From NCBI RefSeq assembly GCF_907165205.1, contig NC_058189.1, forward strand, positions 44,294,270 through 44,358,269: 64,000 bases of DNA. Direction: 5' to 3'. Shown here one piece after another: positions 34,174 to 47,739 of this stretch. This stretch comes from Coccinella septempunctata (lineage: Eukaryota; Arthropoda; Insecta; Coleoptera; Coccinellidae). Within the stretch, counting starts at the first letter, position 1; each line of letters opens with the position of its first letter. The notes beneath the pieces were generated by a model. It made no database searches and was not told the DNA's origin. It worked only from the letters and a program-made list of their open reading frames with translations. The translations under genes were made by a program, and so were the position numbers.

Positions 34174-37100
34174 AAATGTGCAGGTCTCAATACGAGATAG
34201 TATTTCAACGATATCATGAGTTCGCCAATTTTTTATGAATTCACCATCACTTTCAATGATAATAACTACATCACGATAAGATACGTTCACGGAAACATGT
34301 CAATGATTTCAAATAATCATTGTTGTTATTTTGCCAGCGGATGGAGATTAAGCTTAGCTACAAATCACGAAATTTCCACAGACTCAGTGATGTTGGTGTC
34401 TACTTGGAAAAATGCCCGACTACGATAATGAAGCGCAATCATTTCAAATCATAAATAGAGATTTCAGATAAGAACGCAGATGGCGTGCAAATACACTGGT
34501 AGATTTATATCAACCATTTGTCATTTAGATGTACCAGGAGATCAAACAGATGATAAAGATTGAAATTAATTGAATTTCATGATGTTTAAGGAAGTAAAAT
34601 TCATCTCGTCTTCTCATTATTCTTCTACCTTCTGCATTAGAAGAATAACCCAATCGAGGGTTTTTTTCCGGTTCAACTCCTAGACCTGCGGTTCTTCAAT
34701 AGATGTTTAACCAACTCAATAAGGCATAATCCTTCGATATACCTACTGAACAGTACCTACTAATCTGGGGTCAGTTCTTCAATGAAGTTTAAGGTGGTTT
34801 AAACTAATTTTACATGAAATAGGTACCTACAAGCTTATGTCTTTTTGTCCATTATCCACTATTATACCTCTTTTTTTAGAAGTTATAATACTAACATACC
34901 TATTCGAAAATATTTTCTGATGATATGACACCTCACATCCTATGCTTTCTCTGTAATATAAGAGCTTCAGGAATCATTGACATCCTACGGAGATAATGTT
35001 GGTAACAGAGCATACAGTAAGATTTTGAATTGCAATATTTTGGTTGGTATAGGAGGTAACACTATCCTATTGACCCATAGAATTACAATAAACGAGTCTA
35101 TGCACCAAAAATATATCAAATAATGTTCTGTTTGAATATGTTCTTGGTTTGATTGAAAGAAATGAAAAAATACTTAATTTTATCGATTCTTAATCTGAGC
35201 ATTTCCTCAGAAAAAAACTTTTTAATGTTAAATTTTTTACATTTCAATTAATTTTGTGTACACACAGTCTTGCCTGGCATGGAAATAGTACAAAAATAGT
35301 ATAACAATGAAAGCACTTTGAACACGAACCATTTCACAAGCACGTTTAACACAGTTTATCAATCACTCAATTTTTAACACTGTTCTCTCCTTCACGATGC
35401 ACTAATTTTTAACCGAAATAACACACGCTCGAGTATGTCCATTTGACTATTTTTTTTTTATATCTTTTAACCCCTGTAGACGATCATCACAACGATGATA
35501 CTCAATATATTTCCTTTTTCTTTTGCTACTATCTAATCTGAAAATTCACTAAATCTACACGACGCTGGAGGAAACCCCCATACAGCATTGTAGGCTCTGT
35601 TACTATTCGCCATCTATTATATTGGTGAGTTCTACCTTCTGTTGAGAAAAAAATCTTTGAAAATATTCTGTAGAGTTAAAATAAAATAAAAATATAGTAA
35701 ATATTGGAAGAATAATCTGATAGTTATAATACTTATACCCTTCGATGAAGATAGGGGTAAAATTATTGGTGCAGTGATGTCTTCTAGACATGAAAATAAA
35801 CTGTATCTCATTTCCACTACTCTTGCTATATGATCTTGTGTCCTTGTTGTCTCGGATATTTTCAAAAATTTTCCCTCAATTCCTGAAATTTGACATTGTT
35901 CCCACCATTGTAGGTATCAAATGACTCTTGATTCATATTCATCTGTCTTCAGCAGTGAAACGCCGGCTGCCAGATCTGTACTTAAAATTTCAAGTAATCG
36001 CATTAGACCTTGGAGTATGATGAGTCCGCCATTTTGAGTAATTTTGACTTTGATGCTACGATTAATTTTGATGAGTTCAGCATTCTGTCAGATAAAGAAG
36101 AATCACCTTTGAAGACACCCAGTAGATGAACAATGAAACGAAACGGTCGCGGAATGCCAAACAGAGATGTTACAAATTATGAATAAAAAAACACAATGTT
36201 TCGCGGCGGTCTCAAGAGTTCTGTAAATATCTCCACTGGACCGAATCCACCTGATTGTGTAAAACATGGTTTCATGGTTTGTTGGCTGCCCCAAAGTCAA
36301 ATCATAAATAAATCCCATCGACACTCGGTGCAAGAAGGTTCGACCACATCTTTCTCATACCGTCCGGTCTGAAGTCACAAAGACTCACCGCTCGAAGAAA
36401 AACGATAGAAATCTCCCAAGTTATCGACGGTCTTGTTTAGACTTATCGCTTTTTGAAACAAGTAGTAATCCGACGCCGTTTGGGCCATATTTGCACAGCG
36501 GCCACCAAGGTATACGAAGAATTTACACAGTGACAACTTGAAGGGTGGTCTGAACGTGGAGGCATGAACTTTAAAATTATAATTTTACCGGTCGTAAAGT
36601 TAATTTATGCATACTTCTCCGAAAGAATTGAGTCGGCTAGATGATATATTAGTTATTGTTTTCCAAAGAAAGATTTGATTTTTATCGGCATAGTGAAGAG
36701 TTATAAAAAATGAGACATTTTTTGGCAGTTCGTTTACGGGTGGCTAATAATAGAAATTTTCTTAGCGAGACGAATAAGATAAAATCAATTTTGACTAGAC
36801 AGCAGCACGATGACTGAATATTTCAATACTGTGAGTGAATGGATATCTCAGTGGTTACTAGTAGGTACTTAGTTTGTTGTGGTTAACCTTTCAGTTACAG
36901 TCGAGGTTACTCTTCAGTGTTTTAAAAAGCTTCACTTACGGTATATGTGTGATATGGTGAATTAACTTACCAAGATTTCATTCATTTAGTAGTTTACCGT
37001 CATTAATTTTGTCTGTAGGAAAAAAGTTAAGTAAACAAATTTTATGATTCCGAATGAATTGAAAACAAAAATTTTTTCAATTATACAGGATGTTCCGGAA

Positions 37101-37929
37101 CTTGAGAAAGTTATTTTTCATCCAACACACCCTATATATCGATAAATTTCATGCGTGAAAGGATATTTTGACATTAAGAAATAGAGAAGGCTACATTTAT
37201 GGAAGAATGAATATTATTATGCTTAACTATAGGGAGTAGAGAGAAGAAGAACGATACCTGCTTGCAGACAATAGATTTTTTGTCCTCCGATTTGGAGGAC
37301 GTGATTACGTACCAGCAGTAGTCAATTCATTTTTTATTAAATTTAAATGTGCTAGTGCCGCTAGACGGACACAGGTAAATTTTGGTTCAAACTAGTTGAA
37401 GTTGGCAGTAAGAGTATCGAGTAAAATTATAGTTGGTGTTTTGTGGAATTGATCAATATCAACACTCATTTTAATAAAAGAACCACACTGATATTCTAAT
37501 TCGATTCAAAATTGAAGACAAACCACTGCTTATAGCTTGTGACTGTAAATTCTTGTTGAAAGGTCTCAGGTTCGTTTATAATAAATGTAGGTAGAATATT
37601 GTAGCTTTTTAGATTCGACGATATTGGAGAAAAGAAAGAATTTTTTTGAGATTTGTGAGTTTTTTGGGATAATTAAAATAGCATTATTTATTTAAGGTCT
37701 ATTTGGATATTGTGAGTTGACGCCCCACACACTTTTTTGTGTTTTTGTAGGAACCTGAAGATGGATGCGTTTTTGACTACTCGAAACTTTTCGTTTAGCG
37801 AATGCATTGTCCGTGAGGAATAGACACTCTTCAATTTATTTTTCATTTGTAAATATAAGCTCACACGATGGAATCATTTTCCAGTAAAATAAAATTTTGC
37901 TTATTCGGTAGACTGTGAACTTTTTTATA
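34174..37929. other. No gene recognised
   Basis: No frame with recognisable content. A single element end (ACAGGATGTTCCGG) occurs near 37085. Around 37750-37800 a CCTGAAGATGG ... CTCGAAAC pair is reminiscent of Penelope-like 3' ends but does not fold into a hammerhead by eye. Confidence 0.4.
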
Positions 37930-38260
37930 CCTATACAGGGTGAGTCTGCTATACCATTTTTTTCCGATTCGACCCTAATAAAAAGAAATAGTTATTTTGA
38001 GTTTTCATAATGAATTGTGCCACCCCTGGAAAAATAAAATTGTCTTCAGAATAACTATAGCTAAATCTGTGACAATACACATCTGTGGATTTTTCAAAAA
38101 GAGTTCAGTCAGAGTACTAATTTTTCGAATTTTACGGAAAACGTCGCATTATATAAGGAAATATGAAGAATACTTACTATTATTTTACAAAACATTCAAA
38201 TATCCTTTAGATAGTGTCCAACTTAATTTGAAGAGTAAGGTTCTTTGAATTTTTGGAATT
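37930..38260 (+). repeat. Short TACAGGGTGA-type element, copy 2
   Basis: Starts TATACAGGGTGAGTC; shares TTTCATAATGA, GCCACCCCTGGAAAAA, AATATGAAGAATACTT and CTTTGAATTTTTGG landmarks with 47070-47455 and, inverted, with 6335-6808. Confidence 0.65.
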
Positions 38261-38364
38261 TTATACCTGGAAAGGGCTCCAACAGAGCTTAATCCTTTTG
38301 ATATCTGAGATATCTGGGATAAGTGAATTTTCCTCTGGAGAGGAGTGTGAAAGCCGCAAGGCTA

Positions 38365-38610
38365 AAGTCATAATAATAATAGCTTTATTGTCCAACAGTT
38401 TAACCCATTTACAGGACAATGCGAATATAAAATACAAAAAATAACATAAGATAGCATAGAAACAAAAACAAAATAAACAAAAATTTTATATGATCTGTGA
38501 TACATTCCCTGAAAAAAACAAATTGCTGACTTGATCAAATTTCCCTTTGATGAGTAGAATATATCTTGGCCAACACAAAATGAATTGAAGTTCTCACACA
38601 TTTTTGTGAA
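38365..38610 (-). repeat. LINE 3' end, minus strand, with TTA tail
   Basis: On the minus strand it ends ACTGTTGGACAATAAAGC followed by TATTATTATTATG. The ACAATAAAG-plus-ATT-repeat ending is characteristic of Jockey/CR1-like LINE 3' ends. The minus frame at 38368-38601 is 3' UTR, not a gene. Confidence 0.5.
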
Positions 38611-41600
38611 AGGTGCCTTTTGCAGAATGTTCGTTCGAGCTCATAATGAGGAAACTCGAGGACGTGGTTGATATCTTGTGTTCGAAAAACACAATACACA
38701 GATCGGTTGTACCAACGTTTGACAAAAATTATTATACCTACTCAAAGATGAACTTTCAGCGACCCTGAGACATGCAAATATACATGACGTGTACTTAAAC
38801 TTTGTAAGAGGGTACAGTATATTTTCGGATAAGCCATACCTAGAGGACAGTATTGTTCCAAGATTGTTATCGAGTTACCTTCAACCTTACATGGCGAATT
38901 TACTACTTGTGCTGTCTCGAATCCCTATAGTTAGTTATGCGAGTAGGTTTCACCAGTTTTTTTCACTTCAATGAACTGAATATAACGCTGTAACCTCATA
39001 ATAATGACGGGCGTGAATACAGACCTTCCAGAGATTTATGGGTGGCGGCGATTAAAATCGAAGATATGAGAAATATTGAGGATATATTGGGCGGCGGTGT
39101 TGACATATTTATCGCAACGTTGACATTTTCTCCCTATCTTTGTTCTTGTTTCGACAAAAATGTACTAGACTGTAAACTGTTTAGATTTATTTCTGGAGAA
39201 ACGTTTTGTTTGTTTGGCTTCGAAGGCGTTTTTATCCCATTTTCATTCGTACTGTTCGACTGTTTCTGTTCAAATTAATCACGTTTATGCCTGAAATACG
39301 TTGTACTAGGTTGTAATGAAGTATGGAACCAAAAAAATATCTTTCAATCGAAACTTTGTAGGCATGCCATATTTTTTGTTATCGATTGAAATTCAATCTG
39401 GGAGGATTCTGCATTTTCTGAAACTTTTTAGGGTTTTCACTTCAAATTGCAATAACCGATTTGTTCCTGACAAATTGTGCAAGAATTTACGCAGGAGCAA
39501 ATCGGTTATTTCACCTTTTTTAATTGATTTTGTTCTATAGATTGGGAGTGAAATCCCTAAAAAGTTTCAGAAAATACATATTTTTTGTTGCTACTCTACT
39601 TCTACTTTATTATCCACTTTTGTAGCATTATCTTGTCTGTCAACTATAATGCAGATATTGCAACATATCCACGCCCATGGTTTAAGTGTTACTAAAAAGT
39701 GATCATTGGAGCTCAAGCATAAAGCCATCAGACAAAACATTCGAATTATTTTGGAGGAATCCCCTCAAGCTTCTACAACAAATTTCACCCTAAACGACTA
39801 AATCATTGAATGAGTCGAAATTCGGTAGAGAACTGTTGAGTGATTTATTTCTTGTGTTTTCGAATGAATGCCACTCAACTTAGTATAAACTGATTAGAAA
39901 TAACAAGCACTTCAAATTAAAAAGAATTGGGGTATTGCTGGCAGTAACAAAAATAAAGCATCAGATGCGTATTTGTCTGCAAAGCTTCATAAATATGATG
40001 AATATATTTCCATATTTCATTTCAACCCCATATTATGGAAATATGTATATCACAAAAGGCGCAAACATAATTGAAAACATAACCTAATTAATATCAACAG
40101 TCTAATCATTTATTTTCTCTTTTTTTAAAAAACATTTTCCGCCAATAGTATTGATACAAATCGATAAAGTAATAGCTGTTTTCAAATTTTGGGATAAAAG
40201 AGTAGATGTGAATTTTTTTCGTAAAATAATGCGTTTTAAATTTCTCACAATATTATTTCAACTCATCGCGATTCTTAAGGAATGTGAATAGCAGAACTGA
40301 AAATTCTTGAAATCCTTTTCCTATTTTGATGAAGTAAAAAAAATTTCACTTGCAATGGGTTTTTAAAAAAAATTAAGGAAGTTTTTTGAAAGATTCTTTA
40401 AAAAATTGTTCGATGATCATTTGATGAAAATGTCGATTTTTTACCTGAGAAATGCTTTAGTCAACAAAGGTTATACATATATATGCTCGAAAAACTGATA
40501 AGTTTATTTGACTTGGTTATCCTCTTGCCAATTTCCGTATTCCGTGCAAATTAGTTTCTTTCAACAAATATTAAGGATGAGTTATCGAATTACATGTACA
40601 GGTTGATTTCACAAAATTTCCTAGCACACTATAAATCTGGGAGATACATCCTTCACGAGAATTCTACTATAACATCTTTTTATCGAGAGTTGAGACCGCA
40701 TTCATTATCAGGCGAAATTATTTACAAATATTTCAACCCTCCTTAATTATATGCATGAATTTACAAATTTCTCATCTTCATTTCTGGACGAAAACATCGC
40801 CTTAACTTTTTATTATACACTAAGTGACTTGGAAAACCGAACACCCAGTAATAATGAATTTCTTAGAAAAACTTATTTGAATATATTTGTTCAAGGCAGG
40901 ACAAAAAGCGATTAATTTTGAACCATCTATAAGGTGGTTTTTTGTGATCGTGTGTTCTTACAAAAAAAAATGTTCGTTATAATTGAACTCGTCATTTTGG
41001 TCCAGTCCCAGTCATAAAAACATTTCAGGAGCAACAAAAATATGTTTCATGAGATTTACCCCCGCATTCACAAAGCATGATCGGGGAATCAACTGAGTTG
41101 ATTGACGGATAAACGTCAATCTATTTTCAATCGATAATTCTGTCCTGACTGCAAAGTTGGCCGTCGAAGCGTTGACTTTTATTGTTGACCTCGACGCGTC
41201 GTCTGTAAAGCAAGTATCGACAATGTATACAATGTCGGTCGCAGGAAGCAAAGTAGCAAGTGTAAGATTAGAATTGCTATTTCCTCCTCCGTTTACCCTA
41301 TCCTTTACAGAATAGCAATTCGACATGGGGTACAAGTTTTTTGGAATGAGGTACCTCAAGAGGAAATCAACCATCTATAATTTGATATTTCATCTAACAC
41401 TGCATGGTGAATAACGTTTAAATGGTTATATATGCCATTTTTTCAATAGATGCAACCTGAATGCTTAATTTCAATAGTCATAATTTCATCAACATGTGAC
41501 ATTATTTATCACGTTTTTTATTTGAATACCTGATTCGTTTTCGAAATTGATAAAGGAGCTGTGAATCATTCCGAATCACAACAGAAAAATTAACGATCTG

Positions 41601-42664
41601 CCAATAATACCACAGTAAGAATATAAAACTTGTGCAAGTATAAACATTGATTTCTCAATACAAGGTTAATATTGCCTGGTAAAATTGCGAAATTGCCATT
41701 ATCTAGCACTCTTTATATCTCATTTCTTGAACTAGATGAAATCAACGAATTATGGTAATTCCTGGGAGGAAATCGAAGGCTAACTATTCACGAGTACTCA
41801 AATGGCATAGATTTCCTGAATAATAATGTCAACGTGATAACTTGATCACTGTAATTTTCACCAGCAATGAACGAAGATCATTATAATCCATTTCATCCAA
41901 GTGGACAATATTATAAGAAGAGATATTATTAAATGTGAACAGAGCATTATGTAAAACTTTTGCAAGATATTCAATCCGTTCACACAGATGGTTTGTCTTT
42001 TGAACATTTAAAATACCAAGAGAACAGGATATGAAGGACCGTATTACAAAGTAACTGCTTCATAATTGTGGAATTGTGTCCTGAGGGGGAAGGTTTACAA
42101 ATATGAAAACTATTTGTTCCAATTATTAACCTAGCTTCTGAATTATAGGCATCTTTAATTTGTTCTCCTAAAGTCACCATTGCAATTGAGTTGACTGAGT
42201 GAGTAGTTGTGAAGTACTTGCGGTGTCAGTGCTCCATACCCATAGAAAACCAAAACGCAACATGGGATATTTTATTGAAGGGAATAAATCATTAATAATA
42301 TGAAATGATAAACAGAATACTGCTCTCTACAGTTAGAATTTTGCCATTCGAAAATACTTAGCGACCCTTTACCTTTCGTAGAGGATGCATGGACAAACAC
42401 TTCAATGAGAAGATTGGAAGTTGCAAAAAACATTCACGCGCTCGAGCATATTTCTACAAAATGATGAATACCGAAGATATAAAATATATATATTCGGCCA
42501 AACAATAGTTTGAAAAAAACTTATGCCACAAGAGGCATTCTACGTAGCGATTAAATGCTTGGTGACTGTCAATTTTATTTTTGAATTGATGTGGCTGATA
42601 CTTGATGAAAATCCATAATTGAACTTGAAACAGATTCAACTATTTTTACAAAATAAATTTTCAA
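38611..42664. other. No gene recognised
   Basis: Long AT-rich stretch. The longest frame is 120 codons, minus, 41012-41374, with no known motif and internal repeats (AATCAACTGAGTTGATTG palindrome near 41089). Treated as non-coding. Confidence 0.4.
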
Positions 42665-42710
42665 GCCACGACACGTGTTTCGCTATCAAAAAATAGCATC
42701 TTCAGGTGGG
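42665..42710 (-). ncRNA. Hammerhead ribozyme motif in a Penelope-like terminal-repeat relic
   Basis: Minus strand, in order: helix I CCAC (42706-42709), core CTGAAGA (42699-42705), one unpaired T, helix II GCTAT/ATAGC (42693-42697 with 42682-42686, loop TTTTTG), GAAA (42678-42681), palindromic helix III CACGTG (42672-42677), TC (42670-42671, cut after C) and helix I GTGG (42666-42669). All pairs are Watson-Crick. This is the cleanest hammerhead in the window. It sits in an otherwise unrecognised repeat related to 53082-53165. Like the motif at 10477 it has an extra T before helix II. No coding part of the parent element is left nearby. Confidence 0.65.
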
Positions 42711-42861
42711 TGAAGGTTTACTTTGCAGTTCTTTCTAACAACTGAAAAGTTGTGTTCTTACATATAAATATGTAATTTGTAATTGGTATATTAAATAACT
42801 GACGCTGAATTCGTGTTTCTATACTCACCTATGTCTTCCAAATACATTTGAACATACATAC

Positions 42862-43388
42862 ATAGTGTCCGAAAACTAGTGAATCAAATGTCACACCACG
42901 ATAGAGTAGACCAAATACTATAGAATAACACCAACATTAGTTCAGCGAAAATGTACCGCATTCAAAAAACCTGTGATCAACAATTTGTGATTAAGGATAG
43001 AATTTTTCGCCCATATTAATCCTAGATTATTGTATTATCACTTCTATATAGGGGGTTTATTCTGAGTTATAAAAATTATGTAAAAAAAAATTGTATTGAT
43101 TTACATTTACTGAGGTTCTCGATTAACTACTTAAAATAATTTCTATTACGGGGTGATAATCCAGGATTATTATGAGCATGAGCTAACATCGCTATATTCA
43201 ATCACAAACCAGCCCTGTGGTTGAAAAAAATAGTTCGAAAATCGTCAATTTTAGATATTTCCATAAAATTCTAATTATTTTGGAAACGGTACATTTTCGC
43301 TGAACTAATGTTGTTGTCATTCTATAGTATTTGTTCTACTCTATCGTAGTGTGACTTTTGATTCAGTTTTGGGGCACCCTGTATATTC
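42862..43388. mobile_element. Inverted-repeat element, about 527 bp
   Basis: Outer arms of about 110 bp match well: TGAATCAAA, GATAGAGTAGA, ACTATAGAATA and TAGTTCAGCGAAAATGTACC on the left have complements at 43265-43380. Inner parts match with divergence (TAATCCTAGATTAT versus TAATCCTGGATTAT). The right end has CACCCTGTATAT. No coding frame; foldback-type MITE. Confidence 0.65.
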
Positions 43389-43519
43389 AGTCGTCAACGG
43401 TTCTACGCTTGAAGTCGTAAAAGACTGTCTAGGACGATTGAAATATCCCTGACTAAAAAATGGTACTCTCCTCATCATTTCAGCTCGTGAGAAGTAAATC
43501 TAAATTAAATGACTGATTT

Positions 43520-43880
43520 GATGTGTTGGGTAAGGCTACCACTTTGCCCATTACATTTAAATGCTTAGAGGAGTTCATTGAGATATTGAAACCAATTGCT
43601 AAGGCCCTAGATCATAATAGCTGTATTCTGCGTATTCTGCGCAAAACTGTTGCGCCCTAGTATTAATTCCTCTGCGCAGTTCTAGAACCATTCTCGGACT
43701 GTCCGAAAGCCGAACCCGAATACAGCCAAAATAGCAAAGTTCTGTCTACTTTACGGTCTGTACGAACCAGATTAGATTGGTTACAAGATTGCAATTTGGA
43801 GTATTTCACTGCTACAAAAAAATTAATGCCAATTCAACACGAGATGTGCTCATCAAAACCTTAATAAAGATTGCTTTTTA
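43520..43880 (+). pseudogene. Possible hAT transposase relic
   Basis: A frame with several stops reads ITFKCLEEFIEILKPIAKAL (a 'FIEILKPIAKALD' block), then CAVLEPFSDCP, then LSTLRSVRTRLDWLQDCNLE. The 'E-x-hh-x-x-hKPhx-ALD' and later helical pattern resembles the region around the dimerisation insert of hAT/BED-type transposases. No catalytic residues can be placed. It is weakly supported and could be unrelated. Confidence 0.3.
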
Positions 43881-46800
43881 ATCAGGTCAGCTCAGGAAAA
43901 ATCTGTCGATAAAACATTTAAAAATATTTTGTACCTTTTATTACCGATCTACTGGCTGAGTTGGATTAGTATTTTATTTATATAAAACCTGACCGTATTT
44001 CGTAATTTGTTATTGAAATGAAAATAGTTGAATTAGTGTATTGTATATTTCAAATACACGCGAGAAAGAATTTTGTAATTTGTATTTCAATCAAAGCACA
44101 ATAATAAATAATGAAACGGGGACTTTCTTGTCTACAGAGTCTCCCAGGATTCATGAGAATGAAATTTTGCTGAGGTATATTTCGAATAGAGATGCACCTG
44201 GAACTAATTTTCTCACTCATCCCTCATCATAGCTAGAGTGGGGTGCAATCGCGAACCATTTTTTATAATCTACCAAAGGGAAAACTTATTTTCACAGGAT
44301 TCGAATAGCATCATTAAAAATTAGGCATCGAAAAGACTAATAGTTCCTTTGAAAACTTTATTGTTTTTCAAAAACCACCCATAAGTCCTCATGATCTTCC
44401 CTCGTTGCTTAGGATCGACCTTTTGTAATTTGGAATCTCAGCTTGACCATCAGCATATGATTGAAGTTTCAGCTCGTTGTGTGTACTTGATTTGTTCTCA
44501 TATCATGCCAAAATTTTTCAAATGAGGAATATGCTGATGCTATGTTCAAAAACAGACCAAATGGTGTAATGTATTCTTTCACGGACAATGGACAGTTAAA
44601 AGGCAATAAAGTTCCCAGAAAAAAATCGTTATTTCACAACATATCTTCTATGAGCATGAATGAAAAGTTATGGTGACTTTTCAACAGAGCGTTTCCGTGC
44701 AAAAATTTACGTCCTATTTTGAAGTAGGTACTGAGACTATTTATTCCTATTAATCCTGTAATTTCTCCGATTTCGATTCCTCCTTAGCTAAATTCATTAA
44801 CGACTCAGTAAAATTTCCCGATTTATGTGAAATATCAAATATCCTTTTTCAATGTACTGAAGGCTGACAATTTCTGTATTGGTACAAACCATTTTCAATA
44901 TATGTATATTCTTTTGAAATCGAGTGTTACAAACTTTCACAATCTAAAAATAATGAAGCGGTTGTAAAGAAATGGCAACAGTAGACAGATCCCAAAACAT
45001 GTTGCTCGTTCCAGATCTCAGTGTAAGCAGAGGAAAAATGTCAACGGGAAACCTTACATATCTTCGTATGATACATGAAAACAGAGACAAAAACTTCACA
45101 TAAAACTCTCTGTTTGCTCGTATAAGTGCAATGATAATGAACATCTTCTTCATAGGACAAAATCCAAAAACTTCCACCCCCTTCTCTCTACCCTGATGGT
45201 TGACGGAGTGAGAATAATCTGAAAATAAAAACGAAAGAAAAAAAACGAGAGGGGTATTGAATTTTATATTTCTCATTAAATAATTTTGCAATTTGTCCCC
45301 CATCTCAAAAAAGAATCGGCCTCCGAATGAATGCTTCGAAACCACCTTGAAATTTATATTTTCTGCAACTCTTTACCAAGTGGTCTATATAGTTTCTTCT
45401 TCTGTGCCTCACTCACATCTAGGACCATCAATAGCATTCGCCCCAAAGGGCATGCTATTACACCAACCATGGCCAGTCCTTAGTCGATTTAGCGTACACC
45501 AAATTCAAGATCAAAGCCAGGGACTTTTTTTTAATGGAACAATAATCAAACCTTTATTAAAGAAATTACACGAATTCCATTCTGATTGCCAAAATCCTTT
45601 ATGGCTATTAGTCGAATAAAGAAAATCATCAGTTCATAAAGGCTTACGAGATTTCAATCTGGCACTTCTAGAATCTGGTAAATATAATAAAATTTGGAAT
45701 AAATTTTCAATAATACATACATATACACGTGAAGCTGACGCTAGACATCTTTCGCAGCACCGTCTAAAGTACAGTGTTCGGCATTCCCATCATTCCCATT
45801 CATTTCTGTTCAGGCACAAAATAGCTGTAATTTGGTATGAACAGCAAATACGATACGGTTTCTAGCGTCACTGGAAGCCCGGACGGGACCGTATGTTTCC
45901 TCAATTTTCCATGCAAATTATAAAGTAGCTTACGTAAGTCGAACTAATGGATGTTATGAGTAGCTATCCAAAAGAGTCAAAGCACGAACGTGACATTGAA
46001 AGGAATGTTTTCGTTATCGAGCAGAAATTCGTTAATCCCATTACCTGGAGGCGGAGGAATTTTAATTCGGAGACAGATTACGGTAACAAGGTTAAAAATA
46101 CGAAATTTCACCTCAGTAAGAACCAGGGTATTCAATTAGCCGCTTTGTGGCGAATTGTTTGTCGGAACTGAAAGAAATTCGTTTTCACGGTTATTCCCGT
46201 TCATCAGACTGGCACAATACACCAGTAATTAATTGTGTATCCGATGAACTGAATGAAATTTTCAAGACGTGAATTGATAATGCTGTGCGGTTAATTTTCA
46301 TCTCGGTGTACCAGTGAGTTGTTTTTCATGGGAGTTTTTCAGTTGAGAGTCGGATGGTGAGAAAATTAAATCTTTAAATTGATTTGATCATGAATTCCTC
46401 ATTTCTTAAATCAGTCATATCAGCCACTAGAAACAAGATATTATACTGATTTTTTAACTTCAAACAGAAGTCCTCATCCAATGTAACAATTTCAAACCCC
46501 TAATTTCTGCATTTGATAGCATTAGAGTATCAGGCGGAAGAAATTTTATAGAAATTCCTTGTTTTGCTGTAATTCCAAAAGATTCGTACGAATACTTACT
46601 TGAAATTTGGCCTTCCATGCTTACAAATGGAACTCCTCTTTTTCTCTTATAGTCCACCTGATAATTTCAGAGAAATATATAAAAAATTATGACTAGTAAG
46701 TGATATTTCACATATGGTACTTTTTTTTAGAAAATTTTGTTTAAATTCTCTTATGAATCTTTTTATCGAATATTATTATCAATTGTTTTCATAGGAAGCG

Positions 46801-47069
46801 ATTTCACTTATTCATTTTGCTAATTTTACTCATTCTGGCGTATTGCTTTAACACTTAACCCTTCACTCAAAATTTCACTAATTTATTCTATGGTTTCGAC
46901 GATAATTGTTGCCATACACCAGACATGAAAATACATATTACTGTTTTTCTTTTATTATCAAGATTTAAAGTAGAAATAGTTCATTCATTGGCAGGAAGAA
47001 TTGAAATAATTGCTTTATTTTTCTAAAAAAAGCCAATGTAGAAACCGTACAGAAATAAGTGATAAAAAG
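43881..47069. other. No gene recognised
   Basis: Frames at 44944-45345 (133 codons, minus) and 45293-45619 (108 codons, plus) have no recognisable motif or splice context. Nothing else identified. Confidence 0.4.
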
Positions 47070-47455
47070 ATATATCCATTTTAAGTTTTCATAATGAGCT
47101 GTGCCACCCCTGGAAAAACAAAATTAACTTCAGAATAACGAGCTAAATCTGTGACACCTCACATCTGTGGATGTTTTAAAAAGAGATGCATTCCCAATTT
47201 TTCGAATTTCCTAGAAATTTGTTATTTTTAATCATCAAATAACTCGAAAACGGCGCATTGTACGAGAAAATATGAAGAATACTTTTATTTTACAAAACGT
47301 CCAAATGTTCTTTAAATAGCACCCAATTTACTTTCCAGAGTTCGTTTCTTTGAATTTTTGGTATTTTTATGGTACGTTATGGTTATAATGAGGAAATTGG
47401 AATTTGTGTGTGTTAAAATATTTGTACGAGTCAAAGATTCACCCTGTATATATAA
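47070..47455 (+). repeat. Short TACAGGGTGA-type element, copy 3
   Basis: Same landmarks as 37930-38260 in the same orientation; its right end reads GAGTCAAAGATTCACCCTGT, matching the left end of the inverted copy at 6335. Confidence 0.65.
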
Positions 47456-47739
47456 AATCTGATAATTTAAGCGTGACGAAAGGAAGATGGAGTGCAACAA
47501 ACTTCCAGAAAAACATCACATGGATATTATCGAGCTCGTTTGATTTTTTTAGTATTGTATTGCGAAAGAAATGATTCAAGAATAACGTTTTCAGAAGCCG
47601 AAGCAAAAAAAAATCAATGTCAAATGTTTTCTATATACTGGGAGCCGACTGCGATGGGTGCGAGGCCTCAGCTATCGATGACAAAAAGAAAGAATAATTG
47701 TGGATGTAGTTCTATTGTGCATTCCAACGTTTTAGAGTA

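Noticed and set aside
34915..34945. CTGATGA as a hammerhead core
   Set aside because: No GAAA box or pairing partner follows.
37750..37800. CCTGAAGATGG...CTCGAAAC as another hammerhead
   Set aside because: No helix II pairs can be drawn next to the core and no TC plus helix I partner is seen.
41012..41374. 120-codon minus frame
   Set aside because: No recognisable motif; sequence contains repeat-like palindromes such as AATCAACTGAGTTGATT.
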